A DNA stretch of 64,000 nt, from the NCBI GenBank assembly GCA_030524745.1, contig JAUNGC010000011.1, positions 49,482 to 113,481 of the forward strand, written 5' to 3'. This DNA comes from Eubacteriales bacterium (lineage in GTDB: Bacteria > Bacillota > Clostridia > Lachnospirales > Lachnospiraceae). Below are positions 24,119 through 33,672 of the stretch, piece after piece (the first letter of the stretch is position 1; every line of letters begins with the position of its first letter). The notes below the pieces were generated by a model. It saw only the letters and a program-made list of their open reading frames with translations, did not search any database and was not told where the DNA came from. The translations under genes were made by a program, and so were the position numbers.

Positions 24119-24856
24119 ATGGAATGGAAAGACGGGAAACTTCAGCTTCCCAATGTGACGCTGATGGCGATGACCAGCGTAAAGGTGATGGAAACGGTCA
24201 AAGCCATGGAATACAGCATGCGGCAGATCGATTTTGGGGATTGCGTGCTCATCACGCACAAAAAGCCGTTTTATCTTCCCAAAAAGATTCGTTATGCTTA
24301 TACCTCACAGTTGACGGATATCGACTGCTTTAACTATAAGATGATTTATGAACTGGGAGATTATATTTATACGGATTATGTGATGGTCGTGCATTACGAC
24401 GGTTTCGTCGTGCACCCGGAGCAGTGGCGGGATGAATTCCTGGACTATGATTATATCGGTTCTCCCTGGCCGGTGCCGGAGGATGATTTTACCTATCGGG
24501 ATATTCACGGCAATCTGTGCAGAGTGGGAAACAGCGTGGGAATCCGCAGCAAGCGTCTGCTGGACTTTCCCAAACAGGCAGGCATTCCCTTTGAGGCGGA
24601 TCACGGTTACTTCCACGAGGACGGCTTCATCTGCTGTAAAAACCGGCATTTGTTTGAAGCGGCCGGTATGCGCATCGCGCCGCTGGAAGTGGCGAAATAT
24701 TTTGCGCACGAATCCATGATACCGGAAATCGAGGGGATCACCCCTTTTGCATTTCATAAGTGGGCGGGCAGCAATGCAGAATATCCGAAGTTTAAAGGAA
24801 AACCGGAACTGCTTTTGCGGGCGGAGCGGCGCCTGAAACGGTTATTAAAGCGTTGA
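24119..24856 (+). CDS. DUF5672 family protein, putative glycosyltransferase
   Basis: 245 residues. The family shares a GT-A-like core: LPNVTLMAMTSV at the start, a central VVHYDGFVVHPEQW in which the Asp lies where a metal-binding DxD would be, then YDYIGSPWPVPED and FHEDGFICCKN. DUF5672 is found in many glycan loci and is thought to include glycosyltransferases, but the reaction is not established. Follows the ABC exporter by 22 bases and precedes a GT17 gene. Confidence 0.7.
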   Translation: MEWKDGKLQLPNVTLMAMTSVKVMETVKAMEYSMRQIDFGDCVLITHKKPFYLPKKIRYAYTSQLTDIDCFNYKMIYELGDYIYTDYVMVVHYDGFVVHPEQWRDEFLDYDYIGSPWPVPEDDFTYRDIHGNLCRVGNSVGIRSKRLLDFPKQAGIPFEADHGYFHEDGFICCKNRHLFEAAGMRIAPLEVAKYFAHESMIPEIEGITPFAFHKWAGSNAEYPKFKGKPELLLRAERRLKRLLKR

Positions 24857-24904
24857 GCCGGAAACATATAGAAAAGGCCGTTTGACGGCAGATGGGAGAT
24901 TAAA

Positions 24905-25783
24905 ATGGTATACGATTGCTTTCAATTTTTCAACGAACTGGATATTTTAAAGCTGCGCATGCATGTTTTAAACGATATTGTGGACAAATTTGTGGTCAGC
25001 GAATCCACAGTGACTTTTTCGGGGGATCCAAAGCCTCTGTATTTTCAGGAAAACCGGGAAATGTTTGCAGAGTTTCAGGATAAAATCATTCATAAGGTCG
25101 TGGATGATACGCCCATGGACACCAGCGCTTTTATGCGGGACAGCCATCAGAAATGCGCAGTGGCGCGCGGGCTGGAGGGAGCCGGCGACGATGATGTGAT
25201 CATCTTTTCCGATGTGGACGAGATTCCCAATCCGGAAGCGGTAAAATGGGTTCTGGAGCATTTTGAAGACGGAAGAATCTATGCGCTGGCGCAGCGTAAT
25301 TTCTACTGTTATCTGGATATGGAAGAAACTTCCGGAAATCTGCTGTCCATTACGGGCGAATTTGAGGGCGTTTCCGGTGCGGACAGAAAGTGGCTGGGCA
25401 CCAAGATCTGCAAATACAGCATGCTGAAAAAATATACGACGGAGCAGCTTCGGGATAAAGAGCAGAAGCCTCTGATGGTGCGCGTGCCGGAAGGCGGCTG
25501 GCACTTTTCCTATATGGGCGGCGGCAAAAACGAATCCGTGGAGGACCGCGTCAAATATAAGATAAAGAGCGCGGCGCACCAGGAGTATAACAACCGGGCG
25601 ACGCTTTCCAAAGTGAAGAAAAATATTAAAAATCATCAGGATATTCTCGGACGGGAGAGCCGTTTTGAGATTGTTGCGGTGGACGAGACCTTCCCCGTTT
25701 ATTTGCGGGAGCATCTGGAGGAATACCGGTATCTGATGTATCCGGAGAAAAAATCGCTGTTTGACAAACTGCGGGGAAAATGA
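24905..25783 (+). CDS. GT17-like glycosyltransferase
   Basis: 292 residues. MVYDCFQFFNELDILKLRM at the start, VVSESTVTFSGDPKPLYF, DVIIFSDVDEIPNPE (DxD-type acidic cluster near residue 105) and GGWHFSYMGGG are the landmarks of family GT17, best known from eukaryotic beta-1,4-mannosyl GlcNAc-transferase (MGAT3) and found in bacterial glycan clusters. The bacterial activity is usually unproven. Cytoplasmic, no membrane helix. Donor is possibly UDP-GlcNAc by family analogy only. Confidence 0.82.
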   Translation: MVYDCFQFFNELDILKLRMHVLNDIVDKFVVSESTVTFSGDPKPLYFQENREMFAEFQDKIIHKVVDDTPMDTSAFMRDSHQKCAVARGLEGAGDDDVIIFSDVDEIPNPEAVKWVLEHFEDGRIYALAQRNFYCYLDMEETSGNLLSITGEFEGVSGADRKWLGTKICKYSMLKKYTTEQLRDKEQKPLMVRVPEGGWHFSYMGGGKNESVEDRVKYKIKSAAHQEYNNRATLSKVKKNIKNHQDILGRESRFEIVAVDETFPVYLREHLEEYRYLMYPEKKSLFDKLRGK

Positions 25784-25838
25784 GGATAGCGGGACAGGCG
25801 TCACCGGCCCCGGCGATATCCGAAAAGGCGGAGAGAAT

Positions 25839-27050
25839 ATGAGCAATCTGACGGATACGAAAAAAACAAATATGGAAAAAGCCGGACTGGTCTGCTTTTA
25901 CCTGGGCCTGCTTGTGGAAATTCTGATCGTTATTCTGGACAAAAGTTCCTGGATCAATCCGGCGGAGGGACAGCTTTTCAGGCTCACATTTCTGCTGTTC
26001 GCTCTGAAAGTGTGCATGACGAAATATTCCCTCAGGGAATGGGCGGCGATTCTTTTGGCAGGGGTGATCGCCGCCGCCTGCTATTTTGGCTCCGGCCGGG
26101 ACGAAGCGGTGCGCGTGGTGGTTTTTGTGGTGTCCATGAAGGGTGTGGACCACAAAAAGGCGATGAAAACCGTATTCTGGGGCACAATCGCAGGGATGCT
26201 GGTGCTGGCCGGTCTGGCTTTTGCAGGGATTCTGGGAGAGGTTTATGATGCAACGGCCGGGTACGGCGTTAAAGAAGGTACCACCCGTCTCTGCCTGGGC
26301 GTCGGCAACGCCAATGCGCTGGCCTGCATGGTCTGGGCGCTCATGACGCTGGGAATCTACCTGTATCATGAGGCAATGAAGCTTTGGCATTATGCCTTTT
26401 TGCTCGTGCTGACCGTGCTGACTTACCTGGCGACCGTGACCAGAACGGCGCTTCTGGTGATGGCGGCTACCGTTTTGCTGGCGTTTGTCATGCAGTACGG
26501 TAAGAAAATCCGGACGGCGAAATGGGTATATTTCGGAGGAATTGCGGCGATTCTGGGCGGTGTGATTTTTTCCGTCTACGCAGCATATGTTTCTGACTGG
26601 TATTGTTATATGCCGGATTGGGTGGGGAAGCTGGATCATGTATTGACCGGCAGAATTGTTGGAATATATGCGTTTGAAAATGGAGGCGGTGTGCTGGAAA
26701 ACTGGAAACTTTTCGGAGATCCGACTTATATCGAATACTTTGACATGGGCTATGTCCGTCTGTTTTTCTGGTACGGCATTGTGCCGGGAATCTGCGCGGT
26801 TCTGATGCTGTGCCTGCTCATCTGGCAGTGCAGAAAGCAGCAGGATTACATGGGATTTGTGCTGATTTTGTCTTTTGGCGTCTATACGGTGATTGAGGCA
26901 CATGCAGTTTCCGTTTATATTGCAAGAAATTATGTGCTGCTTCTGCTGGGCGCATACTGGCCTTATATGCTTTGGACCGGAAAAAAGAAAGGGCCTGAGA
27001 GGGAAGCTTATTGGTGGCGTTTCCGGGCATTGTTTGGAGCGTCCCATTGA
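25839..27050 (+). CDS. Wzy-like polysaccharide polymerase
   Basis: 403 residues from ATG 25839 (GGCGGAGAG upstream; the longer frame from 25761 overlaps the GT17 gene). About ten membrane helices alternate with short loops, with an extracytoplasmic loop between helices around residues 245-310 (YVSDWYCYMPDW... DPTYIEYFDMGYV), the topology of O-antigen/capsule polymerases. The RLCLGVGNANALA segment resembles the conserved arginine-containing loop of Wzy proteins. It would join repeat units outside the membrane after flipping. Sequence conservation in Wzy is low, so the call rests on topology and context. Confidence 0.7.
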   Translation: MSNLTDTKKTNMEKAGLVCFYLGLLVEILIVILDKSSWINPAEGQLFRLTFLLFALKVCMTKYSLREWAAILLAGVIAAACYFGSGRDEAVRVVVFVVSMKGVDHKKAMKTVFWGTIAGMLVLAGLAFAGILGEVYDATAGYGVKEGTTRLCLGVGNANALACMVWALMTLGIYLYHEAMKLWHYAFLLVLTVLTYLATVTRTALLVMAATVLLAFVMQYGKKIRTAKWVYFGGIAAILGGVIFSVYAAYVSDWYCYMPDWVGKLDHVLTGRIVGIYAFENGGGVLENWKLFGDPTYIEYFDMGYVRLFFWYGIVPGICAVLMLCLLIWQCRKQQDYMGFVLILSFGVYTVIEAHAVSVYIARNYVLLLLGAYWPYMLWTGKKKGPEREAYWWRFRALFGASH

Positions 27051-27083
27051 GAAGACGCCTGCCTGCAGGAAATGAGGAAAAAT

Positions 27084-28118
27084 ATGAAGGTTTTGATGGT
27101 TGGGCCGGACCGGAGCGTACACGGCGGTATTTCCGGCGTGGTGAATAATTATTATGAAGCCGGGCTGGATCAAAAAATAGAACTTTGTTATATCGGAACG
27201 ATGGTGGAGGGCAGTAAGCTGCGCAAGCTTTTGCAGGCAGTAAAGGCCTATCTGATCTTTCTGCGGAGACTGACGGACCATGAGATCGTGCATGTGAATA
27301 TGGCCTCTGATATGAGTTACCGCCGGAAATCTTTTTTTATCAGAACTGCCCATCGATTCGGGAAAAAGCTGGTGATTCATCAGCACGGCGGAGATTTTGT
27401 CAATTATTATGAGAAACAATTAACGGATAGGGGACGAAAAAGACTGCGGCGGACGCTGGATATGGCGGACGTCTTTCTGGTGCTTACGCCCGTCTGGAAA
27501 ACTTTTTTTGGAAAGCTGATCGGAGAGGAAAAGATTGTCGTGCTGCCTGATGCGGTCAAAATTCCCGAAGAGAGAGAAAAGCTTTATGGGCAGCACAGGA
27601 TACTTTTTCTGGGAAGATTGTGCAGGGCGAAAGGAATTGGAGAACTCCTCGAAATTATCCCCGCCCTGAGGCAGAAATATCCGGAAGTGAAACTGTATCT
27701 GGGCGGTATTTGGGAGGATAAGGAACTGCAAAAGCAGGCGTTGAAATATCCGGAACAGGTGGAATGGCTGGGATGGATTACCGGGAAGGAAAAGGAAAGG
27801 TATCTGGAAGCCTGTGATATTTTTGTGATGCCTTCCTATTTCGAGGGACAATCCGTCTCCATACTGGAAGCCATGGCGGCGTCCTGCGCTATAGTGGCAG
27901 CCGAAACCGGTGGAATTCCCTATATGATTTCACAGGAAGAAACAGGAATTCTGGTAAAACCGCACAGCGCAGAAGCTCTTTTGAATGGACTTGATCGTGT
28001 ATTGGGAGATGAGAAGCTATGCGCCAAAATCGGAAAAAATGCAAGAGAAAAAGTATCGCAGGAATTTGCGCTGGATCAGACTGTCCTGCGTTTGTGTCAG
28101 ATTTATGAAGGGATCTAA
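27084..28118 (+). CDS. Glycosyltransferase family 4
   Basis: 344 residues from ATG 27084, with TGAGG seven bases upstream; ATG 27072 is the alternative. VLMVGPDRSVHGGISGVVNN opens the GT-B fold. The donor domain has ILFLGRLCRAKGIGELL and PSYFEGQSVSILEAMAAS (EX7E-type motif). Closely followed by two GT2 genes, with 6- and 13-base gaps, forming a tight glycosyltransferase run. Confidence 0.9.
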   Translation: MKVLMVGPDRSVHGGISGVVNNYYEAGLDQKIELCYIGTMVEGSKLRKLLQAVKAYLIFLRRLTDHEIVHVNMASDMSYRRKSFFIRTAHRFGKKLVIHQHGGDFVNYYEKQLTDRGRKRLRRTLDMADVFLVLTPVWKTFFGKLIGEEKIVVLPDAVKIPEEREKLYGQHRILFLGRLCRAKGIGELLEIIPALRQKYPEVKLYLGGIWEDKELQKQALKYPEQVEWLGWITGKEKERYLEACDIFVMPSYFEGQSVSILEAMAASCAIVAAETGGIPYMISQEETGILVKPHSAEALLNGLDRVLGDEKLCAKIGKNAREKVSQEFALDQTVLRLCQIYEGI

Positions 28119-28124
28119 CCGAAA

Positions 28125-29156
28125 ATGGAATGTTATAAAATCAGTATCATTGTACCGGTATACAATGTGGAAAAATATCTGGCGCAGTGCGTGAAAAGTC
28201 TTATGGCACAAACCTGGGAAAATATAGAAATTATTCTGGTGGATGATGGTTCCAAAGATCAAAGCGGCGTAATGTGCGACCGGTTCGCGCTGGAGGATGA
28301 GCGCATCCGGGTTATTCATAAAGAGAACGGCGGATTGATTTCTGCCTGGAAAAGAGGGGCGGAGGAAGCCGCAGGAGAGTATTTACATTTTGTGGACGGC
28401 GACGACTGGATTGAGAAAGAAACGATAGAGGAGATGGGCGCCTTCCTGACAGGCTCGGAAAAAGAAATTATTTCCAGCGATTATATCATTGAAAGAGAAG
28501 ACGGAAAACGGCAATACGTATGGCAGAAGCTTGTGCCGGGAGAATATGAGGGAAAGAAACTGAAAGAAGCGGTGATCCCTCAGATTTTGGGAAATGAAGA
28601 GCGATATGTATGTATTTCCCGCTGTATGAAGCTGATTTCACGGAAGCTGATTCTGGAAAATATGCATTATAGTGATCCTGTGATCCGAATGGGAGAGGAT
28701 ACAACGATTCTGCTTCCTGCGATTGCGGACTGTGAGCGGCTTGTGGTGATGGATCATAAGGCATATTACCATTATTTGTATCTGGAAACCTCTATGGTGC
28801 ACAAGTATGACAGCGGTCTTTATGAAAATATGCTTCGCCTGCGGAAAGTGGTACTGCGTGTGATCGAAGACAAGTTCAGCGCCGGGGAAAAAGAATGGAT
28901 GCTGAAACAGGCGCAGAAAGAGCATATTTATATGATGCTTCTGGTTTTGAAAAATGAAGCCCGGGGAAATCCGGGCGGGTATCGGAAAAATATTGCCGCC
29001 ATCTGTAAGGAGCCGGAGTTGAAAAAGATGGTGAAGCAATATCCGGTCGCGGTGCGGCAAACGGCCAACAGGCTGCTGTATGCCGTTTTGAAACATCCGA
29101 ATGCGGTGATGATCTCCCTGCTGCGGCTGGCGATGATTATTTATTATGGAAAGTAG
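28125..29156 (+). CDS. Glycosyltransferase family 2
   Basis: 343 residues. SIIVPVYNVEKYLAQCVKSL, LVDDGSKDQSG and HFVDGDDWIEKET give the GT-A nucleotide and metal sites. The C-terminal half is helical and variable, with HKYDSGLYENMLRLRKVV, typical of capsule GT2 enzymes. A ribosome site overlaps the end of the previous gene. Confidence 0.9.
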   Translation: MECYKISIIVPVYNVEKYLAQCVKSLMAQTWENIEIILVDDGSKDQSGVMCDRFALEDERIRVIHKENGGLISAWKRGAEEAAGEYLHFVDGDDWIEKETIEEMGAFLTGSEKEIISSDYIIEREDGKRQYVWQKLVPGEYEGKKLKEAVIPQILGNEERYVCISRCMKLISRKLILENMHYSDPVIRMGEDTTILLPAIADCERLVVMDHKAYYHYLYLETSMVHKYDSGLYENMLRLRKVVLRVIEDKFSAGEKEWMLKQAQKEHIYMMLLVLKNEARGNPGGYRKNIAAICKEPELKKMVKQYPVAVRQTANRLLYAVLKHPNAVMISLLRLAMIIYYGK

Positions 29157-29169
29157 GAGAAAGCAGAGA

Positions 29170-30267
29170 ATGGCTTCCAATATGCCGCTGATCAGCGTGA
29201 TCGTTCCGGTCTATAACGGACAGGATTTTCTGGAAAACTGCATAAACAGTATTTTGGGGCAGACCTATGAGAAAGTGGAGATCATTTTGGTAAACGACGG
29301 CTCTACGGATCAGACCCAGGCGCTTTGCGAGAGGCTTTCGGCAGAACATGAAAAAGTGTCGGTTATAACGATGGATGACAGGGGAGTGTCCGCGGCCCGC
29401 AATGCCGGGCTGGAACGAGCGGCAGGGGAATATATTGCCTTTGTGGATGCGGATGACAGGATTCATCCACTTATGCTGGAAGTGCTTTACCGGAATCTGG
29501 TGCAGAGCGGAAGCGATATCGCCGGATGCGGCTTTTTTGAATGGAGCGGGGAAGCGGATTGGGAACGCGGGCTGCGGCGCGCGGGAGAGCCGCAGGAAAA
29601 AATAGGGGAAAAAATCCGGGAAGGAATGACCGGCGCGGAACAAAAATCCGAAAAAGCGAAGGTGCTGACCGCAGGACAGTTTATCCTGCAGGGAATTCTC
29701 GGAAATGATACGCGCTGCTGGAGCAAGCTGTACCGGAGGGATGTGATTGGGGCGGTGCGTTTCCGGGAAGGCTTGACGATTGGTGAGGATATGCTATTTC
29801 TGGTAGATTTGCTTCCGCATATAAGACGTCTGGTTTCGGTAGGTTTTCCGGGATATGGCTATTATCAGAATCCCTGCGGGGCCATGAACCGAAGCTTTCG
29901 GCCTGCCTATATGGATCAGATCCGGTGCTGGGAAATGGCAAGAGAGCAGCTTGAAAAAACTGCGGCTCAAAAAGGCGGGCTGACGGAAGAGGACAGAAGT
30001 GTTATGATGGGGATATCCACAGCCCGTCTCCTGACGGCGGTCATGCTTACAGTGGGAAAGCTGGCGCAGCTTCCGGGAAAGCAGCGCAGGGAAAACGGGA
30101 AATATCTGGAAGAATGCCGGCGGAAGATAGAACAGAACCGGAAAAAATATGGCGCGAAAATCTGGCTGGACCGGGGATACCGGGCGAAGATTCTGCTGTT
30201 TGCATGGTGGCCGGGATTGTATGTGCGGCTGTACGGCGGTATGAAAAAACTGGGCGGCGGATTTTAA
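29170..30267 (+). CDS. Glycosyltransferase family 2
   Basis: 365 residues from ATG 29170, with AGGAG at 29155-29159; ATG 29146 would overlap the previous gene and lacks a site. SVIVPVYNGQDFLENCINSI, LVNDGSTDQTQ and AFVDADDRIHP are the GT-A motifs. A charged helical insertion near residues 140-170 (EKIGEKIREGMTGAEQKSEK) is unusual. A basic, aromatic C-terminus may anchor it to the membrane. Confidence 0.88.
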   Translation: MASNMPLISVIVPVYNGQDFLENCINSILGQTYEKVEIILVNDGSTDQTQALCERLSAEHEKVSVITMDDRGVSAARNAGLERAAGEYIAFVDADDRIHPLMLEVLYRNLVQSGSDIAGCGFFEWSGEADWERGLRRAGEPQEKIGEKIREGMTGAEQKSEKAKVLTAGQFILQGILGNDTRCWSKLYRRDVIGAVRFREGLTIGEDMLFLVDLLPHIRRLVSVGFPGYGYYQNPCGAMNRSFRPAYMDQIRCWEMAREQLEKTAAQKGGLTEEDRSVMMGISTARLLTAVMLTVGKLAQLPGKQRRENGKYLEECRRKIEQNRKKYGAKIWLDRGYRAKILLFAWWPGLYVRLYGGMKKLGGGF

Positions 30268-30299
30268 ATGGGAGCATGCGTTGAAGCGGAGGGACGATT

Positions 30300-31208
30300 A
30301 TGATTATTGTACAGGTTGCCGGAGGGCTGGGAAATCAATTGCAGCAGTATGCGCTGTACCGGAAACTCTTAAGTCTTTCCAAAGAAGCGAAGCTGGATCT
30401 TTCCTGGTTTTCGAACGGGAAAATGGAAAAAAATGAATTTATTACCGACAGATCTCTGGAATTGGATTATCTGGACGGCATTTCCTACGAAGCGTGCACA
30501 AAAAGAGAGAAGGAAGAACTGACAGGAGGAGGCGGGCTTTTGGGAAAACTCAGAAGAAATCTTTTGCCTTCCACGGTGCATGCTTTTACGGAGAGCAAAA
30601 TGTATCATCCGGAAATATTTGAACAGAAGGATCTTTATATCAGCGGCTATTTTGCCTGTGAAAAATATTATGCGGATATTCTGGAAACATTGCGGAAGGA
30701 AATTCGTTTTCCAAACAGCGATAACCCGGAGAACGATAGGCTGGCGCAGGAAATGAAGGAGAGAGAATCCGTCAGCGTGCATATCAGAAGAGGGGATTAT
30801 TTAAATGAGCAGAATGCGGCCATGTTCGGCAATATTTGTACGGATGCGTATTATAAAAGCGCGTTGGAGTATATGCGCGGCCGCTGCAGGGGCGCTCACT
30901 TTTATCTGTTTTCAGATGACGCGGACTACTTAAGAGAACATTATCAGGGAGAAGAATATACCATTGTGGATTGCAACCACGGAAAAGACAGTTTTTATGA
31001 TATGTGGCTGATGAGCCAATGCAGGCATAATATTTGCGCCAATTCTACGTTCAGTTTTTGGGGCGCAAGGCTGAATGCCAACGAGGAGAAAATCATGATC
31101 CGTCCGACCATTCATAAAAACTGTCAGCAGTTTGTCAAGGAAGAAATGCAGGATCTGTGGAAAGGCTGGACTTTTGTCAGTCCGGAGGGAATCATATATG
31201 AAGGATGA
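30300..31208 (+). CDS. GT11 alpha-1,2-fucosyltransferase-like
   Basis: 302 residues behind GGAGG. VAGGLGNQLQQYALY near residue 6, VHIRRGDYL near residue 160 and ICANSTFSFWGARL near residue 245 are the complete GT11 motif set. It is clearly a diverged relative of the 17774 protein, so two different fucosyl-like linkages are plausible. The stop overlaps the pyruvyl-transferase start by 11 bases. Confidence 0.88.
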   Translation: MIIVQVAGGLGNQLQQYALYRKLLSLSKEAKLDLSWFSNGKMEKNEFITDRSLELDYLDGISYEACTKREKEELTGGGGLLGKLRRNLLPSTVHAFTESKMYHPEIFEQKDLYISGYFACEKYYADILETLRKEIRFPNSDNPENDRLAQEMKERESVSVHIRRGDYLNEQNAAMFGNICTDAYYKSALEYMRGRCRGAHFYLFSDDADYLREHYQGEEYTIVDCNHGKDSFYDMWLMSQCRHNICANSTFSFWGARLNANEEKIMIRPTIHKNCQQFVKEEMQDLWKGWTFVSPEGIIYEG

Positions 31209-32376
31209 TAAAATTGTATTGTATATGCATGCCGGAAGCGGCAATCACGGCTGTGAAGCGATTGTCAACAGTCTGTGCAGAATGCTTCCGAAGCCCGCCA
31301 TACTGATTACAAACCGGGCGGCAGAGGATGCGCGCTATTCACTCAGGGATCTGCGCTGTGAAATTGTTCAGGAGAGAAGCATTGAGAAAAATGTGCTCGT
31401 TCACACCTGGTATTATGTGTGGAGAATGCTGATGAAGGATCCGGAAAGCTTCATGCGTTACCGTTACCGCGCCGTGTGCGGGAAAAATGCCAGAAGGCTG
31501 AACATTTCTATCGGCGGCGACAATTATTGCTACGATAATATGTTGGACCGGCTGATCTGCTCCAACCGGATGTTTCACCGTCAGGGGAGCAAAACGATGC
31601 TGTTCGGCTGCTCCGTTGAGCCTGAATTGTTAAAAAGACCAGAAATCGCGGAAGATATGAAGCGATATGACGCGATTGTGGCGCGGGAAAGCATTACCTA
31701 TGGGGCGCTCTGTAAAGCCGGACTGAAGGAACGGACCTTTCTGTGCCCGGATCCGGCATTTTTACTGGAAACAAAAGAACTTCCCCTGCCCGGGGGCTGG
31801 GCGGAAGGAAAAATGCTCGGCTTAAATATCAGTCCGATGATTGTGGAAAATGAAAAAACGCCGGGGATCACCATGGAAAATTACAAAGCGCTGATCGCGC
31901 ACATCCTGGAAACGACCGATCTGCATGTGGCGCTGATTCCTCATGTGATATGGGAAAATAACGACGACCGCAGACCCATCGGCGAACTGTATGAAGCATT
32001 TGCGCATACAGGCCGGGTACTGAAGCTGGAAGATGCGTCCGCGCCTGAATTAAAGGGCTATATCGCCCGGTGCAGGATGTTCATCGGCGCCAGGACTCAC
32101 GCGACAATCGCGGCTTACTCTTCCTGCGTGCCAACGTTGGTGGTGGGCTATTCCGTCAAGGCGCAGGGGATTGCGCAGGATCTTTTCGGCACGTCAGACG
32201 ATTATGTGATTCCGGTGCAGACGCTTGCCAAAAAGGAAGATCTGATCGGAGCGTTTGAATGGCTCAAAGGGCAGGAGAACAGGATGCGCCTGCATCTGGA
32301 AACAGTCATGCCGGAGTATCAGAAAAAAGCGGCGGCCGCGCAGGAAATCATTTGGAAAATGGCGGATCAGGGGTGA
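31198..32376 (+). CDS. Polysaccharide pyruvyl transferase family
   Basis: 392 residues from ATG 31198 behind CGGAGGGA; a longer frame from 31132 overlaps the GT11 gene. LYMHAGSGNHGCEAIVNSL at the start, VARESITYGAL, CPDPAFLLE, and the C-terminal RTHATIAAYSS (the conserved RxH motif) identify the WcaK/CsaB-type family. Such enzymes move pyruvate from phosphoenolpyruvate to sugar hydroxyls as a ketal, giving the glycan a negative charge. Some family members have other activities, so the exact reaction is inferred. Confidence 0.82.
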   Translation: MKDDKIVLYMHAGSGNHGCEAIVNSLCRMLPKPAILITNRAAEDARYSLRDLRCEIVQERSIEKNVLVHTWYYVWRMLMKDPESFMRYRYRAVCGKNARRLNISIGGDNYCYDNMLDRLICSNRMFHRQGSKTMLFGCSVEPELLKRPEIAEDMKRYDAIVARESITYGALCKAGLKERTFLCPDPAFLLETKELPLPGGWAEGKMLGLNISPMIVENEKTPGITMENYKALIAHILETTDLHVALIPHVIWENNDDRRPIGELYEAFAHTGRVLKLEDASAPELKGYIARCRMFIGARTHATIAAYSSCVPTLVVGYSVKAQGIAQDLFGTSDDYVIPVQTLAKKEDLIGAFEWLKGQENRMRLHLETVMPEYQKKAAAAQEIIWKMADQG

Positions 32377-32441
32377 AACCGGAGAGGCCTTTTTGCGGAG
32401 AAAAGAGAGCGGCAAGGAAGCGTCGGGAACAGGAGAAGCGT

Positions 32442-33566
32442 ATGGAACAGGTGAGAGGGCTGGCGGATACGGCGGCGGCACAGATCGCGGTATATCCGGT
32501 TGTCACCGGGAAAGAAAAAATGAAACGTCTGATAAAGGGGACTTTACTGCATCATAAGCTGGCGCCCGTCGATCCTTTTTCCTGGCCCAACGCCATGCTG
32601 GGAGAAGGACTTCTGGCAGCGTTTGAAGCGACGGGAGAAAAAAAATACCTGATGGCTGCGGCCAATCATCTGAAACGGTGGAAAAGCACAGGATATCGCA
32701 TTTATTATGTGGATAACATCATGAATGGAAGCCTGGCGATGCGGATAGAAGAGTTGATTGACGCAAAAGAGGAAGGGCCGCTTGGGGCGGCGGAAGCGGA
32801 TGAAATGCGGGGCGTATGCGGCGAAGCGGAGAAAGCCTGCGCAGAATGGCTCAGAGGGGCGGTCAGAACCGGACAGGGAATTTTGCCCTACCGGGAGCAT
32901 CATATGGATTGGCTCTTTGCCGATACTCTGGGTATGGTATGCCCCTTTCTGTGCAGGTATGGAGTGCAGAACGGCGATAAAGAACTGCAGCAGGCAGCTG
33001 TCCGGCAATTGCAGCAGTTTTTGCAAAACGGAATGGATGAAAGGACCGGTCTTCCCTATCATGGATATGATGAGAAGAGCGGCATGAAATACAGTATCAT
33101 CGGCTGGGGAAGGGCATGCGGATGGCTGTTGAAGGGACTGGCGGGAAGCCTGCCCTGGATTGCGGAGGAATCCGGCGAATATGAGAGTTTAAAGCAGGCG
33201 TTTTTGCGGCTTGCAGAAACGGTCGGCTCATATCAGCGGCCGGACGGCGGCTTTTCCTGGCAGTTGGAAGCGCAGGAGGGGCACAGGGACAGTTCGGCGG
33301 AAGGGATGATCGGAGCGGCGCTGGCGTCTGCAATGAGAAGCGGCTTGCTGCAGGAAAATGAAGAAAACGGGACATGCGGCGGCAAATTGTCAGCGCCCGG
33401 TTTGCTGGAACGCCTGCAGCGGATTCTGCAGCAGACCGTAAAGGGCGGCCGCATCGGAGAATGTCTGGGCGAATGCAGGGATTTTGCGGAATATCCGCAG
33501 GTTTATGGAGATTACCCCTGGGGAACGGGAAGCGCGCTGGAATTTCTGGCGAGCATGCCGCGATGA
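32442..33566 (+). CDS. GH88/GH105-like unsaturated glucuronyl/galacturonyl hydrolase
   Basis: 374 residues from ATG 32442 behind AGGAG, giving the length of YteR-type enzymes; a frame open from 32259 overlaps the preceding gene and a GTG at 32373 is possible. It is an (alpha/alpha)6 barrel protein. HHMDWLFADTLGMV carries candidate catalytic Asp161, and YHGYDEKSGMKYSIIGWGR and RDSSAEGMIG match conserved active-site segments. The family hydrolyses oligosaccharides with an unsaturated 4,5-uronic acid left by lyases. No signal peptide is seen, so it is probably cytoplasmic. Its place in a biosynthetic locus is odd: it could trim or recycle a uronic-acid-containing glycan, or have been recruited for another hydration reaction. 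Confidence 0.78.
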   Translation: MEQVRGLADTAAAQIAVYPVVTGKEKMKRLIKGTLLHHKLAPVDPFSWPNAMLGEGLLAAFEATGEKKYLMAAANHLKRWKSTGYRIYYVDNIMNGSLAMRIEELIDAKEEGPLGAAEADEMRGVCGEAEKACAEWLRGAVRTGQGILPYREHHMDWLFADTLGMVCPFLCRYGVQNGDKELQQAAVRQLQQFLQNGMDERTGLPYHGYDEKSGMKYSIIGWGRACGWLLKGLAGSLPWIAEESGEYESLKQAFLRLAETVGSYQRPDGGFSWQLEAQEGHRDSSAEGMIGAALASAMRSGLLQENEENGTCGGKLSAPGLLERLQRILQQTVKGGRIGECLGECRDFAEYPQVYGDYPWGTGSALEFLASMPR

Positions 33567-33672
33567 CAGCGGGATATTCTGCGGCTGTTATGAAAGAAGT
33601 AGAAGATGAGACTGCGGGTTACAGCTTACGTTCCCGAAAGGAGCGCGAACTGTAATAGCTACGGAGAGGTAA

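Noticed and set aside
25626-27419. 597-codon open frame on the - strand across the polymerase region
   Set aside because: It spans three convincing + strand genes and the translation is repetitive in Gln/His with no motif; a shadow of coding bias.
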